A DNA stretch of 64,000 nt. Origin: Confluentibacter lentus (lineage in GTDB: Bacteria > Bacteroidota > Bacteroidia > Flavobacteriales > Flavobacteriaceae). Both the position numbers and the translations under genes were made by a program. How positions within the stretch are numbered: position 1 is the first letter of the stretch; each line of letters starts with the position of its first letter. The stretch spans positions 1 to 64,000 of the forward strand of contig NZ_NIHE01000005.1 of the NCBI RefSeq assembly GCF_002806995.1. The letters run 5' to 3'. Under the pieces are notes generated by a model. That model was not told the DNA's origin. It searched no databases and saw only the letters and a list, made by a program, of their open reading frames with translations. Below, piece after piece: positions 1 through 8,622 of the stretch.

Positions 1-81
1 CACCTCTTACCATTCCGAACAGAGTAGTTAAGCCCGTTAGCGCCGATGGTACTGCGAAAGTGGGAGAGTAGGTCGTTGCCT
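1..81 (+). rRNA. rrf: 5S ribosomal RNA, 3' part (5' end outside the window)
   Basis: The first 81 bases match the 3' two thirds of a bacterial 5S rRNA: the CCATTCCGAACAGAG-type loop B/C segment, the GCGCCGATGGTACTG segment and the TGGGAGAGTAGGTCG segment of helices IV/V are all present in order. An rRNA operon therefore lies upstream. The 3' boundary is placed by the end of the closing helix just before a T-run and terminator. Confidence 0.93.
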
Positions 82-88
82 TTCTTGG

Positions 89-121
89 AAGCCCTTCATA
101 GCAATATGAAGGGCTTTTTGT
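89..121 (+). terminator. Intrinsic terminator of the rRNA operon
   Basis: A perfect 12-bp stem (89-100 with 105-116) closed by a GCAA tetraloop and followed by a T-run. It sits 8 bases past the 5S rRNA. Confidence 0.92.
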
Positions 122-233
122 TTTATATAGATTGGTTGAGTATCTAATCATCTTTTCAGATAAAATTATTTATTTTTTCTTACAAGATTAAACTTCAAAT
201 TACTATCTTCAACTTCTATTTTTAAACTTACTG

Positions 234-2684
234 ATGGCTACAAATAAAGAATTAGAATTGGCCTGGGAGTTTGTAAACAATACAAACCGATCTATTTTTT
301 TAACAGGTAAGGCAGGTACAGGTAAAACTACATTCTTACATCGACTAAAAATGAATAGTTTAAAACGTTTGGTTGTTGTTGCTCCAACAGGCGTAGCAGC
401 TATTAATGCGAAAGGCGTGACCATACATTCGTTTTTTCAAATGCCTTTTGGACCGATTCTACCAGATACGGATTTGAATAATTCTTCAAGTTTTAATAGG
501 AAGTTTAGCAAGACTAAAATCAATATTATTAAGTCTATGGATTTATTGGTTATTGATGAAATTAGTATGGTTCGTGCTGATTTATTGGATGGTATAGATA
601 GAACCCTGCGTCGTTTTAGAAATAGAGATAAGGTATTTGGAGGTGTACAGTTGCTTATGATTGGTGATTTACAACAATTATCTCCTGTTGTTAAAGAGAA
701 CGAATGGGAATTATTGAAACATATTTATAGTAACGGATTCTTTTTTAGTAGCCAAGCATATAAAGAATGCAAGGCGGTTACTATAGAATTAAAGCATATT
801 TACAGACAAGAAAACCCTAAGTTCATTGAAATACTTAATGAGGTTAGAAATAATGTGCTAAGTGAAACTTCAGTAAAGGAATTAAATAAGAGATATATTC
901 CTAATTTTATACCAGAGCCAGATGCAGGTTATATTTCATTAACAACGCATAATAACAAAGCAGAAGCCACCAATCGCGTAGAGTTGGAGAAACTAAAAAC
1001 TAAAGCATTCACATATAAAGCTAAAGTAGAAGGGAAGTTTCCAGAGTTTTCTTTTCCTAATGATGAAATTCTTTCATTGAAAGTAGGAGCACAAGTCATG
1101 TTTATAAAGAATGATAGCAGTCCTGAAAAACGCTATTTTAATGGAAAAATTGGAAAGGTCATCTTATTAGATAAAGATGAAGTGGTAGTACATTGTCCTG
1201 ATGATGATTTTAATATTATAACGACTCCCGAAACTTGGGAAAACATTAATTATACGGTAGACGCCGAAACAAAGGCAATTACCGAAGATAAAATTGGAGC
1301 ATTTACGCAAATGCCATTACGATTGGCTTGGGCCATCACCATACATAAAAGTCAAGGTTTAACATTTGAAAGGGCTATTATTGATGCCGAAGGTGCTTTT
1401 GCTCACGGCCAAACCTATGTGGCATTAAGTAGATGTAAATCGTTAGAAGGGTTGGTTTTAAAAAGTAAAATTAATTCGAACCAAATTATTAGTGATAGCC
1501 ATGTTATTTCCTTTAATAAGAATGCGGAAGCAAATGAGCCTGATACCGCTATTTTGCATACGTCGCAAAAAATGTTTCAGTTAGATTTGATAGGTGACGT
1601 TTTTAATTTTTATGAATTTGTATATCCAGTAAATCGCATACTAGATATTTTTTATAAAAACAGAACAAGTATTGAAGGCAAAGTTGAAGTGCCTATGCTG
1701 ACTATAAAAAATGTAATTACCAGTTTTCTAAAGGTTAGCAATAGTTTTAATCTTCAATTAAAGCAGCTCTCTGCTAAAGATACGCTGCCTGAAAAAGATG
1801 AAATGATTCAAGAACGCTTTATAAAAGCCATTTCCTATTTTAAAACTGAAACTGAAACGAATTTGATTTTACCTTTAAAAGAGTTTGGTTTTACAACAGA
1901 TAACAAAGCTATTGGAGCTGATATTACAAAGAATCTAGATGCCATTGAAGAATTGCTGGAAGTTAAACTTTTATATTTTAGTGGACTGTCTGGAGGATTT
2001 ACAACAAAAAAACTTTTGGAACTGCGGGCTAAGTCAGTATTTATAGCCAAAGAAAAACCTAAGAAAACACGAAAAGCGGTTGTAGATGGAACTACAAATG
2101 TGGAATTATTTGAGTTGCTAAGAGTGTTAAGAAATGAAATTTCTAATGAAAATGATCTTGTTCATTATCAGGTATTCACTCAAAAGGCATTGTACGAAAT
2201 GTGTGAAACCTTGCCATTAACAAAAAAGGAACTGTTGCAAATAAGCGACATGGGAAAAACCAGAGTTGAAAAATATGGCAATGCAATCCTAAATGTCATT
2301 AAAAATTATTGTGATGAAAATGATATAGAAACTCCAAATGATGAAACCGTTTTTGAAGAAAATATACCAAAAAAATCAAAAGTTGATACTAAAAAATTGT
2401 CTTTGGAATTGTTTAAATCTGGTAAATCTATTCAAGATATTGCCAATGAACGAGAATTGAATGAGAACACTATTTTCGGACATTTAGTAAGCTTTGTTTC
2501 TTCTGGGGAAATAAAAATCACAGATTTAATGTCCAGAGAACATTTTGAAGAATTAAAGGAAATTATTCCTAAAATAACATTTGAAAATCTATCTGATTTA
2601 AAAAGTCAATTAGATGATAAATACACTTATGGCGAATTAAAATTAGTTTTAGAGTTTTTGAATTCTGAAAAAAGTAAAAGCTAA
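234..2684 (+). CDS. PIF1/RecD-like ATP-dependent DNA helicase with HRDC and helix-turn-helix domains
   Basis: Superfamily 1 helicase expected to unwind DNA or D-loops/G-quadruplexes in the cytoplasm. The Walker A motif GKAGTGKTT is at residues 25-33, a DEISM Walker B follows, and the motif around TIHKSQGLTF and VALSRCKSLEGL in the C-terminal helicase half is typical of the PIF1/TraA/RecD group. After the motor there is an HRDC-like nucleic-acid-binding domain (about 622-700, containing the LLQISDMGKTRVEKYG turn) and then a helix-turn-helix (about 719-770, SIQDIANERELNENTI). The ATG is the first after an in-frame stop and gives a full-length 816-residue protein. The stop overlaps that of the convergent acyl-CoA dehydrogenase gene. 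Family assignment is firm; the exact DNA substrate is not visible. Confidence 0.9.
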   Translation: MATNKELELAWEFVNNTNRSIFLTGKAGTGKTTFLHRLKMNSLKRLVVVAPTGVAAINAKGVTIHSFFQMPFGPILPDTDLNNSSSFNRKFSKTKINIIKSMDLLVIDEISMVRADLLDGIDRTLRRFRNRDKVFGGVQLLMIGDLQQLSPVVKENEWELLKHIYSNGFFFSSQAYKECKAVTIELKHIYRQENPKFIEILNEVRNNVLSETSVKELNKRYIPNFIPEPDAGYISLTTHNNKAEATNRVELEKLKTKAFTYKAKVEGKFPEFSFPNDEILSLKVGAQVMFIKNDSSPEKRYFNGKIGKVILLDKDEVVVHCPDDDFNIITTPETWENINYTVDAETKAITEDKIGAFTQMPLRLAWAITIHKSQGLTFERAIIDAEGAFAHGQTYVALSRCKSLEGLVLKSKINSNQIISDSHVISFNKNAEANEPDTAILHTSQKMFQLDLIGDVFNFYEFVYPVNRILDIFYKNRTSIEGKVEVPMLTIKNVITSFLKVSNSFNLQLKQLSAKDTLPEKDEMIQERFIKAISYFKTETETNLILPLKEFGFTTDNKAIGADITKNLDAIEELLEVKLLYFSGLSGGFTTKKLLELRAKSVFIAKEKPKKTRKAVVDGTTNVELFELLRVLRNEISNENDLVHYQVFTQKALYEMCETLPLTKKELLQISDMGKTRVEKYGNAILNVIKNYCDENDIETPNDETVFEENIPKKSKVDTKKLSLELFKSGKSIQDIANERELNENTIFGHLVSFVSSGEIKITDLMSREHFEELKEIIPKITFENLSDLKSQLDDKYTYGELKLVLEFLNSEKSKS

Positions 2685-3823
2685 TCTCTCAAAATACTTC
2701 TAGAAATAATGATTTTTTGAATTTCTGAAGTACCTTCGTAAATCTGCGTTATTTTGGCATCACGCATTAAGCGTTCTACATGATACTCTTTTACAAAACC
2801 ATTGCCACCGTGAATTTGAACGGCTTCTACCGTATGTTCCATAGCCACTTTTGAAGCATATAATTTTGCCATAGCGCTGGATATGTCATAATTATTACCT
2901 TGATCTTTATCGCAAGCAGCTTTCATAACCAAAAGACGAGCAGCAGAAATATCGGTATACATATCCGCCAATTTAAAAGCGATGGCTTGATGATTGGAAA
3001 TTTCTGTTCCAAAAGTTTTACGTTCTTTAGAATATTTTAAAGCCAATTCATAAGCACCTTGAGCAATTCCAAGAGCTTGGGCAGCAATGCCTATACGTCC
3101 GCCAGACAAGGTTTTCATGGCGAATCTAAAACCAAATCCGTCTTCACCAATTCTATTTTCTTTAGGCACTTTCACATCATTAAATTGTAAAGTGTGAGTA
3201 TCACTTCCGCGAATGCCTAATTTGTTTTCTTTAGGACCCACGTTAAAACCATCCATTCCTTTTTCAACAATAAACGCATTGATTCCGTGCGAGCCTTTGT
3301 CTTTATCAGTTTGAGCAATCACTAAATATATATCGGCTCTACCGCCATTAGTAATCCAATTTTTTGTCCCGTTAAGTAAATAATAATCGCCTTTATCAAT
3401 CGCTGTTGTTTTTTGCGATGTGGCATCACTTCCAGCTTCGGGTTCACTTAAACAAAAAGCACCAACAAATTCTCCTGTTACTAGTTTGGTTAAATATTTT
3501 TGTTTCTGAGCTTCATTGCCATAAGCTTCAATACCATAGCATACAAGGGAATTATTTACAGAAACAATGACAGAAGCTGACGCATCAATTTTAGATAATT
3601 CTGCCATGATGAGGACATAAGATATGGTATCCATACCGCTTCCTCCATATTTTGGGTCAACCATAACTCCCATAAATCCGAGCGCTCCCATTTTTTTGAC
3701 TAATGCATCGGGAAACTGTTGTTTTTCATCACGTTCAATAACACCTGGAAGCAATTCATTTATTGCAAAATCCCTGGCAGTATCACGTATCATGAGATGT
3801 TCTTCTGAAAGACTAAAATCCAT
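2681..3823 (-). CDS. Acyl-CoA dehydrogenase, short/medium-chain type
   Basis: FAD-dependent alpha,beta-dehydrogenation of acyl-CoA thioesters in beta-oxidation or amino-acid degradation, passing electrons to ETF. At 380 residues it has normal family length. The FAD/substrate loop LSEPEAGSD (about 125-133), the WITNG strand and the C-terminal IYEGTSEIQ motif are present. The catalytic base is Glu363 in YEGT, the position used by short- and medium-chain enzymes; the alternative helix-G position reads SGGR (241-243), without Glu, which fits. The promoter-like TATATTTG at 3870-3863 lies 40 bases upstream. The gene is monocistronic and converges on the helicase gene with a 4-base overlap of stop codons. 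Substrate chain length is inferred only from the family. Confidence 0.93.
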   Translation of the reverse strand: MDFSLSEEHLMIRDTARDFAINELLPGVIERDEKQQFPDALVKKMGALGFMGVMVDPKYGGSGMDTISYVLIMAELSKIDASASVIVSVNNSLVCYGIEAYGNEAQKQKYLTKLVTGEFVGAFCLSEPEAGSDATSQKTTAIDKGDYYLLNGTKNWITNGGRADIYLVIAQTDKDKGSHGINAFIVEKGMDGFNVGPKENKLGIRGSDTHTLQFNDVKVPKENRIGEDGFGFRFAMKTLSGGRIGIAAQALGIAQGAYELALKYSKERKTFGTEISNHQAIAFKLADMYTDISAARLLVMKAACDKDQGNNYDISSAMAKLYASKVAMEHTVEAVQIHGGNGFVKEYHVERLMRDAKITQIYEGTSEIQKIIISRSILRD

Positions 3824-3862
3824 AATTTCTAATTGTTTTGATAATTTAATAAACAGTTAACT

Positions 3863-3870
3863 CAAATATA
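3863..3870 (-). promoter_or_regulatory. -7 box (TATATTTG) for the acyl-CoA dehydrogenase gene
   Basis: On the minus strand this is a perfect Bacteroidota -7 element, TAnnTTTG, 40 bases before the start codon. No clear -33 TTG at the usual distance was found. Confidence 0.5.
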
Positions 3871-3917
3871 CCTTTTTAATAGGAGATTTTGAATGAGTAT
3901 TATTATTTTTACCTCAT

Positions 3918-4982
3918 ATGGTAAAAGCGGAATATAATATTATTGGTGTTATGTCTGGTACCTCTTTAGATGGTATTGATGTAGTATATGTGAAGTTTCA
4001 AAAAGATATTAAATGGAATTTTACAGTTATTGAAGCACAAACTTTTGAGTATGAATATGAATGGCTGGAAAAACTAAGCAAATTGGTTTCTTATTCTATT
4101 AGTGAGTTGGACTTAATAGATACCGATTACACGTATTATCTAGCCCATGTTATTAATGCTTTTATTGAAAAGAATGAAATTACAGAGATTGATGCCATTT
4201 GTTCGCATGGACATACAGCTTTGCACCAACCACAAAATAAATTGACTTATCAAATAGGAAATAAAGAAATGCTTGCTACTCTAACTAAAAATACGGTTGT
4301 ATGTGATTTTAGGGTTCAGGATGTTGAGCTAGGTGGTCAAGGAGCACCGCTTGTTCCCATTGGAGATGAGCTTCTTTTTTCTGAATATGATTTTTGTTTG
4401 AATTTAGGAGGTTTTGCAAATATTTCAACGAATATTGAAGGAGAACGGATTGCTTATGATATTTGTCCTGTTAATATTGTTCTTAATTATTATATAAAAC
4501 CTCTTGGTTTCCATTTTGATGATAAAGGAAATTTAGCTTCATCTGGAAGCGTTAATGACTCCTTGTTAAATGAATTAAATAGTTTGGATTTTTATGACTT
4601 ACCGTATCCAAAATCCTTAGGACTTGAATGGGTAAGACATTCTATTTTTCCTTTGATTGACTCTTACAATATGGAGATAAAAGATGTTCTGAGAACTTTT
4701 GTGGAACATGTTGCCATCCAAATTTCAAAAGAGATTAATATAAAAAGTAACGCATCCTTACTTGCCACGGGCGGTGGTGTTTATAACGAATTTCTTATAG
4801 ATAGAATTAAATATCATACTAACAACAAAATTTTAGCTCCTTCAAAAAATATAATTGAATTTAAAGAAGCTTTAATTTTTGGCTTTTTAGGTGTGCTAAG
4901 ACTTAGAAATGAGGTAAATACGCTTAAAAGTGTTACTGGGGCTATTAAAAACCACAGCGCAGGTAACATTTTTAGTTCTTAA
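3918..4982 (+). CDS. anmK: Anhydro-N-acetylmuramic acid kinase
   Basis: Cytoplasmic kinase that opens and phosphorylates 1,6-anhydro-MurNAc to MurNAc-6-phosphate during peptidoglycan recycling. The N-terminal phosphate-binding motif GVMSGTSLDGID is at residues 10-21. The family motif VELGGQGAPLVPIGD with the upstream CDFRVQD aspartate region (about 128-150), and the glycine-rich LATGGGVYN segment near the C-terminus, are all intact. Length 354 is slightly short of the E. coli enzyme but complete. It stands alone, divergent from the acyl-CoA dehydrogenase gene. Assignment is firm from the motifs. Confidence 0.95.
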   Translation: MVKAEYNIIGVMSGTSLDGIDVVYVKFQKDIKWNFTVIEAQTFEYEYEWLEKLSKLVSYSISELDLIDTDYTYYLAHVINAFIEKNEITEIDAICSHGHTALHQPQNKLTYQIGNKEMLATLTKNTVVCDFRVQDVELGGQGAPLVPIGDELLFSEYDFCLNLGGFANISTNIEGERIAYDICPVNIVLNYYIKPLGFHFDDKGNLASSGSVNDSLLNELNSLDFYDLPYPKSLGLEWVRHSIFPLIDSYNMEIKDVLRTFVEHVAIQISKEINIKSNASLLATGGGVYNEFLIDRIKYHTNNKILAPSKNIIEFKEALIFGFLGVLRLRNEVNTLKSVTGAIKNHSAGNIFSS

Positions 4983-5020
4983 AAATAATGTTAAATTAAA
5001 GTTTAAGGGTTTTAGTTTTT

Positions 5021-5028
5021 TATATTTG
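5021..5028 (+). promoter_or_regulatory. -7 box (TATATTTG) upstream of nhaD
   Basis: A perfect TAnnTTTG element about 96 bases upstream of the nhaD start, implying a leader of roughly 90 bases. The -33 element is not obvious. Confidence 0.55.
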
Positions 5029-5124
5029 TGAAATCAATAAAAATCTTAAAACCAATCAACTTTATAAGTAGTAAAATCATACTTATCTGAAATCGGTTCA
5101 ATCCCGAAAAACAACATTAATTTC

Positions 5125-6522
5125 ATGGAAACAGCAATTATTTTAGTATTTGTAATGGGGTATTTAGCCATTACTTTAGAGCATAATTTAAAAATAGATA
5201 AGTTAATTCCAGCTTTAGTAATGATGGCTATTTGTTGGGCATTAATCGCTCTAGGATTAGAAAGTTTCCCTCAATGGTTTGACTCTGCTAATCATAGTTT
5301 ATTAGAAGGATTTGGTTCTTTTACTTCAGATGAAAAAATGCACCTAATGGAAGAAACTTTACTTCATCATTTAGGTAAAACGGCAGAAATATTGGTGTTT
5401 CTTTTAGGAGCCATGACTATAGTTGAAATAATAGATTATTTTGATGGCTTTTCAACAATTAAGGACTTTGTAAAAACAAAAAAGAAAACAAAAATTTTAT
5501 GGATTTTTTCAATACTTGCGTTTATCTTATCTGCAATTATTGATAATTTAACGGCTACTATTGTATTAATATCCATACTTCAAAAAATAGTTAAAGACAG
5601 AAATGTAAGACTCTATTATGCTGGTTTGATTATTATTGCGGCAAACGCAGGTGGTGCTTGGTCTCCTATTGGAGATGTAACAACTACCATGTTATGGATA
5701 GGTAAAAAAGTTAGTACAGGACATTTGGTAGGATATTTGCTTCTTCCATCATTTTTATGTATGGCAGTTCCATCTTTTATAGCTTCTTTTCTGCCAGTAT
5801 TTAGAGGAAATTTGGATATTGAAGAGGGTGAAGAGGAAGTAAAGAAATCTAAATTTAGTGCTAGAATGCTTTATTTGGGTCTTGGAGCTATTGTATTTGT
5901 ACCTATTTTTAAAATGGTAACCCACCTACCTCCATATGTAGGCATGATGTTATCATTGTCTGTTGTTGCAACTTTTGCTGAGATATATAGTAGGAGGAAA
6001 TTTAGTTTAACAGAATTTAGCTCAGAGGAAAGTGATGCTCATGCCATTCATAGTCCAGTTCATCATTCTTTGTCCAGAATTGAATTGCCAAGTATTTTAT
6101 TCTTTTTAGGAATATTAATGGCCGTAGCGGCTTTAGAGTCTCTTGGTATTTTGTTTGATTTTGCAGGAACATTAGAAAGAACGATGCCAAGATTAGGGAC
6201 AGAGATGCATGTGGGCGAAGGTGTTTCAGATTTAGTGGTGTTATTGCTAGGTGTGGGATCTGCGATTATTGACAATGTGCCTTTGGTAGCAGCCAGCTTA
6301 GGAATGTTCCACGAACCTATGGATAATGAATTATGGCATTTTGTAGCCTATTCGGCAGGAACGGGAGGTAGTATGCTTATTATTGGGTCGGCTGCGGGAG
6401 TTGTAGCAATGGGAATGGAAAAAATTGATTTTTTCTGGTACCTAAAAAAGATTTCATGGTTGGCACTTATTGGCTTTTTGGTAGGTGCGGTAGCATTTAT
6501 GTTTACAAGAACTTTATTTTAA
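5125..6522 (+). CDS. nhaD: NhaD-type Na+/H+ antiporter
   Basis: Inner-membrane sodium/proton antiporter of the NhaD/ArsB-like ion transporter superfamily, important for Na+ homeostasis in marine bacteria. The 465-residue sequence has about 11-12 hydrophobic segments, the conserved AIIDNLTATIVL (about 139-150) and its second-half counterpart AIIDNVPLVAASLGM. These two inverted-repeat halves each carry the Asp-Asn pair expected in the ion path. A hydrophilic His/Glu-rich loop lies at about 295-312. The leader contains a Bacteroidota promoter. It is 52 bases upstream of exbB and may be co-transcribed with it. Confidence 0.93.
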   Translation: METAIILVFVMGYLAITLEHNLKIDKLIPALVMMAICWALIALGLESFPQWFDSANHSLLEGFGSFTSDEKMHLMEETLLHHLGKTAEILVFLLGAMTIVEIIDYFDGFSTIKDFVKTKKKTKILWIFSILAFILSAIIDNLTATIVLISILQKIVKDRNVRLYYAGLIIIAANAGGAWSPIGDVTTTMLWIGKKVSTGHLVGYLLLPSFLCMAVPSFIASFLPVFRGNLDIEEGEEEVKKSKFSARMLYLGLGAIVFVPIFKMVTHLPPYVGMMLSLSVVATFAEIYSRRKFSLTEFSSEESDAHAIHSPVHHSLSRIELPSILFFLGILMAVAALESLGILFDFAGTLERTMPRLGTEMHVGEGVSDLVVLLLGVGSAIIDNVPLVAASLGMFHEPMDNELWHFVAYSAGTGGSMLIIGSAAGVVAMGMEKIDFFWYLKKISWLALIGFLVGAVAFMFTRTLF

Positions 6523-6574
6523 TATACTTTAACAAAAAAACAAACGTTATACAATTCAAGAAATAAAATTTTAT

Positions 6575-7276
6575 ATGCTAAATACCATAATCCAAACTAC
6601 CCAAGAAGGTGCCGAGTTACTTACAGATGAAGTGCCTGTTGAAAAATCACTTTCAATAATCGAGTTAATTAGTAGTGGCGGACTTGCAGGACAAATCATA
6701 ATTGCAGTTTTGTTTTTAATGCTTGTTTTTGCCATATATATTTATTTTGAGCGCTTATTTGCCATTAAAGCAGCATCAAAAGTAGATTCAAATTTCATGA
6801 ATCAAATTAAAGATCATGTAAGTCATGGAAAAATTGACACAGCTCAAATACTTTGTGCACAAGCTAATACACCTGTATCTAGATTGATTGGAAAGGGAAT
6901 ATCTAGAATAGGAAAGCCCCTAGCAGATATTAATACCGCTCTGGAAAATGCCGGAAGATTAGAAATTTATGGATTGGAAAAAAACGTGAGTATGTTAGCT
7001 ACAATTTCTGGTGCTGGGCCTATGATAGGGTTTCTTGGTACGGTAGTTGGAATGATATTAGCGATATTTGAACTCGCCAATGCAGGAGGTACCATCCAAA
7101 TGGATGTTTTAGCTAGTGGACTTTATACAGCAATGACAACCACGGTTGCGGGTTTAATTGTTGGAATTGTTTCTTTTATGGCATACAATCATTTGGTGGT
7201 TAAAACCGACAAAGTTGTCTATCAAATGGAAGCAAACTCATTGGAGTTTCTGGATCATTTAAACGAACCATCATAG
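6575..7276 (+). CDS. exbB: MotA/TolQ/ExbB proton channel family protein
   Basis: Proton-conducting inner-membrane subunit of a TonB-ExbB-ExbD energy transduction complex. There are three membrane segments: about 40-60, then a pair at about 133-160 and 180-205 carrying the family hallmark GFLGTVVGMI and the TTTVAGLIVGI helix. At 233 residues it has the usual ExbB length. The stop codon is one base from exbD, and a tonB-like gene follows, so the operon context defines the role. TolQ or MotA alternatives are disfavoured by the neighbours. Confidence 0.92.
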   Translation: MLNTIIQTTQEGAELLTDEVPVEKSLSIIELISSGGLAGQIIIAVLFLMLVFAIYIYFERLFAIKAASKVDSNFMNQIKDHVSHGKIDTAQILCAQANTPVSRLIGKGISRIGKPLADINTALENAGRLEIYGLEKNVSMLATISGAGPMIGFLGTVVGMILAIFELANAGGTIQMDVLASGLYTAMTTTVAGLIVGIVSFMAYNHLVVKTDKVVYQMEANSLEFLDHLNEPS

Positions 7277-7277
7277 G

Positions 7278-7673
7278 ATGAATATTAGGGGAAGAAATAA
7301 AGTATCGCCAGAATTCAATATGTCATCTATGACAGATATTGTTTTTCTACTACTTATATTTTTTATGATAGCTTCTACATTGGTGTCTACGAGTGCTATT
7401 GATATTTTATTGCCAAAAGCTAGTGGTAAAACAGAGAATAAAAAATCGATAGCAGTGAGTATCCAGAAAGATTTGACCTATTATATTGATGAAAAAAGAG
7501 TTGGTGAAAGTGTGTTGGAATCAGAATTAATCACAGCACTTTCCACCGAAGAGAGCCCAACAATTATTTTACGTGCAGAAAAATCTGTACCAGTAGAAAA
7601 TGTTGTGAAAGTAATGGACATTGCCAACAGAAACAAATTTAAGATTATATTGGCAGTTAAACCAGGCAGTTAA
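7278..7673 (+). CDS. exbD: ExbD/TolR-type biopolymer transport protein
   Basis: Second subunit of the TonB energising complex: one N-terminal membrane helix (about 20-40) followed by a periplasmic domain. The family motif MTDIVFLLLIFFMIAST holds the membrane-embedded Asp (residue 19) needed for proton use. At 131 residues it is complete. It is spaced a single base from exbB and followed by the tonB-like gene after 98 bases. Confidence 0.93.
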   Translation: MNIRGRNKVSPEFNMSSMTDIVFLLLIFFMIASTLVSTSAIDILLPKASGKTENKKSIAVSIQKDLTYYIDEKRVGESVLESELITALSTEESPTIILRAEKSVPVENVVKVMDIANRNKFKIILAVKPGS

Positions 7674-7771
7674 TTATAGATTATTACATTAGAATTAGTT
7701 AGCAAGCCAAGTTTTAAATTTACTAAGGAATACAATCATCCATAATCAAAAAAATTAATAAGTATTAACAA

Positions 7772-8620
7772 ATGAAATTTTTAGAAACCAAACATGAAAG
7801 GGATTCTGCTAAATTAACAACATTAATTACAGTGATATTAATTTTATTATTATTTGTTGTGGGAGCACCATACATGGATCCACCGATTGAGTATGGCGTT
7901 GCGGTAAACTTTGGAACAACGGATTTCGGAAAAGGCGATGTTCAACCTTTGGAACCCATAAAATCAGAGCCAAAAGATATTAATGAACTGTATCAACCAG
8001 ATGTCTCAAAAACGGAACCAACGAAAGCATCTGAATCAAAAGAAGAAGTCTTAACTCAAGATAACCAAGAGGCCATTGCCATAAAAAAGCAAAAACAAGC
8101 TGAAGCGAATGCCAAAGCCATAGCTGATGCCAAAGCGAAAGCCGAAGCAGATAGAATTGCTAAAGAAAAGCAAGAGCAAGATGATAAGAAACGTAAATTG
8201 GATGCTTTAATAGGAGGCGTTAGCAAATCTGAAGGTACGGCTACTGGCGGAGAAGGTAATGACAATAAAGCTGGGGATAAAGGCCAATTAGACGGAGACC
8301 CTTATGCGCCAAGTTATTTTGGTTCTGGAGGCTCTGGAAGCGGTGGTGTTGGTTATGGATTAAATGGAAGGGGTAGGGCCACCTATAATACCTTAAAACA
8401 AAATTGTAATGAATCTGGAATGGTGATTGTTAGAATTACGGTCAATAGAAATGGTAATGTGATTGAAGCAGAACCAGGTGTAAAAGGAACAACTAATACA
8501 GCACCTTGCTTATTAGAACCTGCCAAAAAAATAGCATTATCACACAAATGGCAACCTGACCCTAATGCACCAACAAAACAAATAGGTTTCGTAAAAGTTA
8601 ACTTCCAGTTGGGTCAATAG
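7772..8620 (+). CDS. TonB-like energy transducer
   Basis: Periplasm-spanning protein that links the ExbBD motor to outer-membrane receptors. One N-terminal membrane helix (about 15-35) is followed by an acidic/proline spacer, a Lys/Ala/Glu-rich helical stretch (about 90-145, highly charged), a glycine-rich linker (about 150-200) and a C-terminal TonB-type domain containing GMVIVRITVNRNGNVIEAEPG. This is the usual TonB architecture in Bacteroidota, where several paralogues exist. It lies 98 bases after exbD and 2 bases before folC, so it is probably the last transport gene of the operon. Confidence 0.88.
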   Translation: MKFLETKHERDSAKLTTLITVILILLLFVVGAPYMDPPIEYGVAVNFGTTDFGKGDVQPLEPIKSEPKDINELYQPDVSKTEPTKASESKEEVLTQDNQEAIAIKKQKQAEANAKAIADAKAKAEADRIAKEKQEQDDKKRKLDALIGGVSKSEGTATGGEGNDNKAGDKGQLDGDPYAPSYFGSGGSGSGGVGYGLNGRGRATYNTLKQNCNESGMVIVRITVNRNGNVIEAEPGVKGTTNTAPCLLEPAKKIALSHKWQPDPNAPTKQIGFVKVNFQLGQ

Positions 8621-8622
8621 AA

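Noticed and set aside
2681-2684. Overlapping convergent stop codons of the helicase and acyl-CoA dehydrogenase genes as a frameshift or assembly error
   Set aside because: Both proteins have complete, family-typical C-termini, so the 4-base overlap is real and harmless.
3883-3935. AGGAG followed by ATG and a 14-codon ORF (from 3893) overlapping the start of anmK
   Set aside because: It looks like a leader peptide with a Shine-Dalgarno sequence, but the ORF is very short and nothing suggests attenuation of anmK.
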